Below are positions 63,796-64,000 of a DNA stretch of 64,000 bases, in pieces. Where the stretch lies: NCBI RefSeq assembly GCF_014195505.1, contig NZ_JACIBV010000001.1:7874001-7938000 (forward strand), given 5' to 3'. The notes under the pieces were generated by a model. That model did not search any database. It was given only the letters and a program-made list of their open reading frames with translations, and was not told the DNA's origin. The position numbers and the translations under genes were made by a program. This DNA comes from Nonomuraea dietziae. GTDB lineage: Bacteria; Actinomycetota; Actinomycetes; Streptosporangiales; Streptosporangiaceae. Each line of letters begins with the position of its first letter. Position 1 is the stretch's first letter.

Positions 63796-63831
63796 ACGGC
63801 GATTCCAGTTCGGGCAGGGTGCGGGGGCACC

Positions 63832-64000
63832 TCAGACAGCATCTCCCCTCGCGGGGGGAAGGGCTTCGACGGTCTGGTCGGCGGTCCAGTCGAGGCACAC
63901 CACGACGGCGTCGTCGAAGACGTCGACGCCTTCCCTGAACGTCAGCATGCCACGAATCATTGTCCTGACGGCCTCGTCGGCCGGTTGCAGCCGGGTGGAT
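63832..64000 (-). CDS. C-terminal fragment of a SpoIIE/PP2C-type phosphatase (cut by window end)
   Basis: The last 56 codons are visible, entering from beyond 64000. The peptide includes QPADEAVRTMIRGM and DVFDDAVVVCLDW, the latter matching DDALVMCLDW at the end of the phosphatase at 57801-58961. That is the only basis for the call; the rest of the gene lies outside. With the adjacent MarR gene it mirrors the MarR/phosphatase pair at 57199-58961. Confidence 0.7.
   Translation of the reverse strand, partial: STRLQPADEAVRTMIRGMLTFREGVDVFDDAVVVCLDWTADQTVEALPPARGDAV

Overview
This is a high-GC actinomycete chromosome segment. The evidence is the codon usage, the many GTG starts and 4-nt overlapping stop/start junctions, SARP and AfsR-type regulators, F420-dependent LLM oxidoreductases, a partner-switching (STAS/RsbT-like/PP2C) gene set and a large NRPS-PKS cluster. 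A Streptosporangiales member (Nonomuraea or Streptosporangium-like) is my guess; the window alone does not settle the genus.

Layout. 0-21 kb is mostly regulation and small-molecule metabolism: a LysR regulator, a small DUF6506-like protein, an ABC exporter pair divergent from a NarL-type two-component system, a DUF6069 membrane protein divergent from an AraC regulator, a DHA2 MFS pump plus thioredoxin-reductase-like flavoprotein divergent from a MerR regulator, a potassium-channel protein, an AfsR/SARP giant regulator, an old-yellow-enzyme, a frameshifted P450, an F420-dependent oxidoreductase, a second two-component system, a secreted small protein, a short SARP and a PEP-mutase-like enzyme.

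21.5-44.7 kb is one tightly coupled biosynthetic operon: a type II thioesterase fused to a degenerate phosphopantetheinyl-transferase-like tail; NRPS A-T-C-A-T; PKS KS-AT-KR-DH-ACP; MbtH protein; NRPS C-A-T-C-A-T; NRPS C-A-T-TE; and an MFS exporter. Binding-pocket residues read by eye predict Gly, Ser and Ser for the last three modules and an aromatic residue for the loading module. The AT carries the malonyl-type HAFH motif. The predicted scaffold is aromatic - X - malonate-derived enoyl (C2 extension) - Gly - Ser - Ser, released by an odd TE with a Cys nucleophile and no obvious catalytic His.

44.7-51.8 kb holds a second LLM oxidoreductase and a LacI-controlled arabinoside operon (GH51 arabinofuranosidase, solute-binding lipoprotein, two permeases, no ATPase). 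51.8-64 kb is a stress/signalling region: CsbD, GlsB-type membrane protein, two STAS proteins, YihY and VanZ membrane proteins, three SpoIIE/PP2C phosphatases (one cut by the window end), an RsbT-like ATPase, two related MarR regulators, PPK2, a MerR regulator, an NmrA-like reductase, a frameshifted acetyltransferase and a truncated methyltransferase ending in short GC-rich repeats.

Two cross-cutting observations stand out. Five genes (P450, first NRPS, PKS, last NRPS, acetyltransferase) are each broken by one frameshift whose net length change is the same (+1), mostly in G/C runs, which suggests a sequence-consensus artefact rather than decay. The promoter of the DUF6069 gene and that of the NmrA-like gene, 56 kb apart, share an aligned operator/promoter block, which suggests a small regulon of the AraC protein at 5.4 kb.
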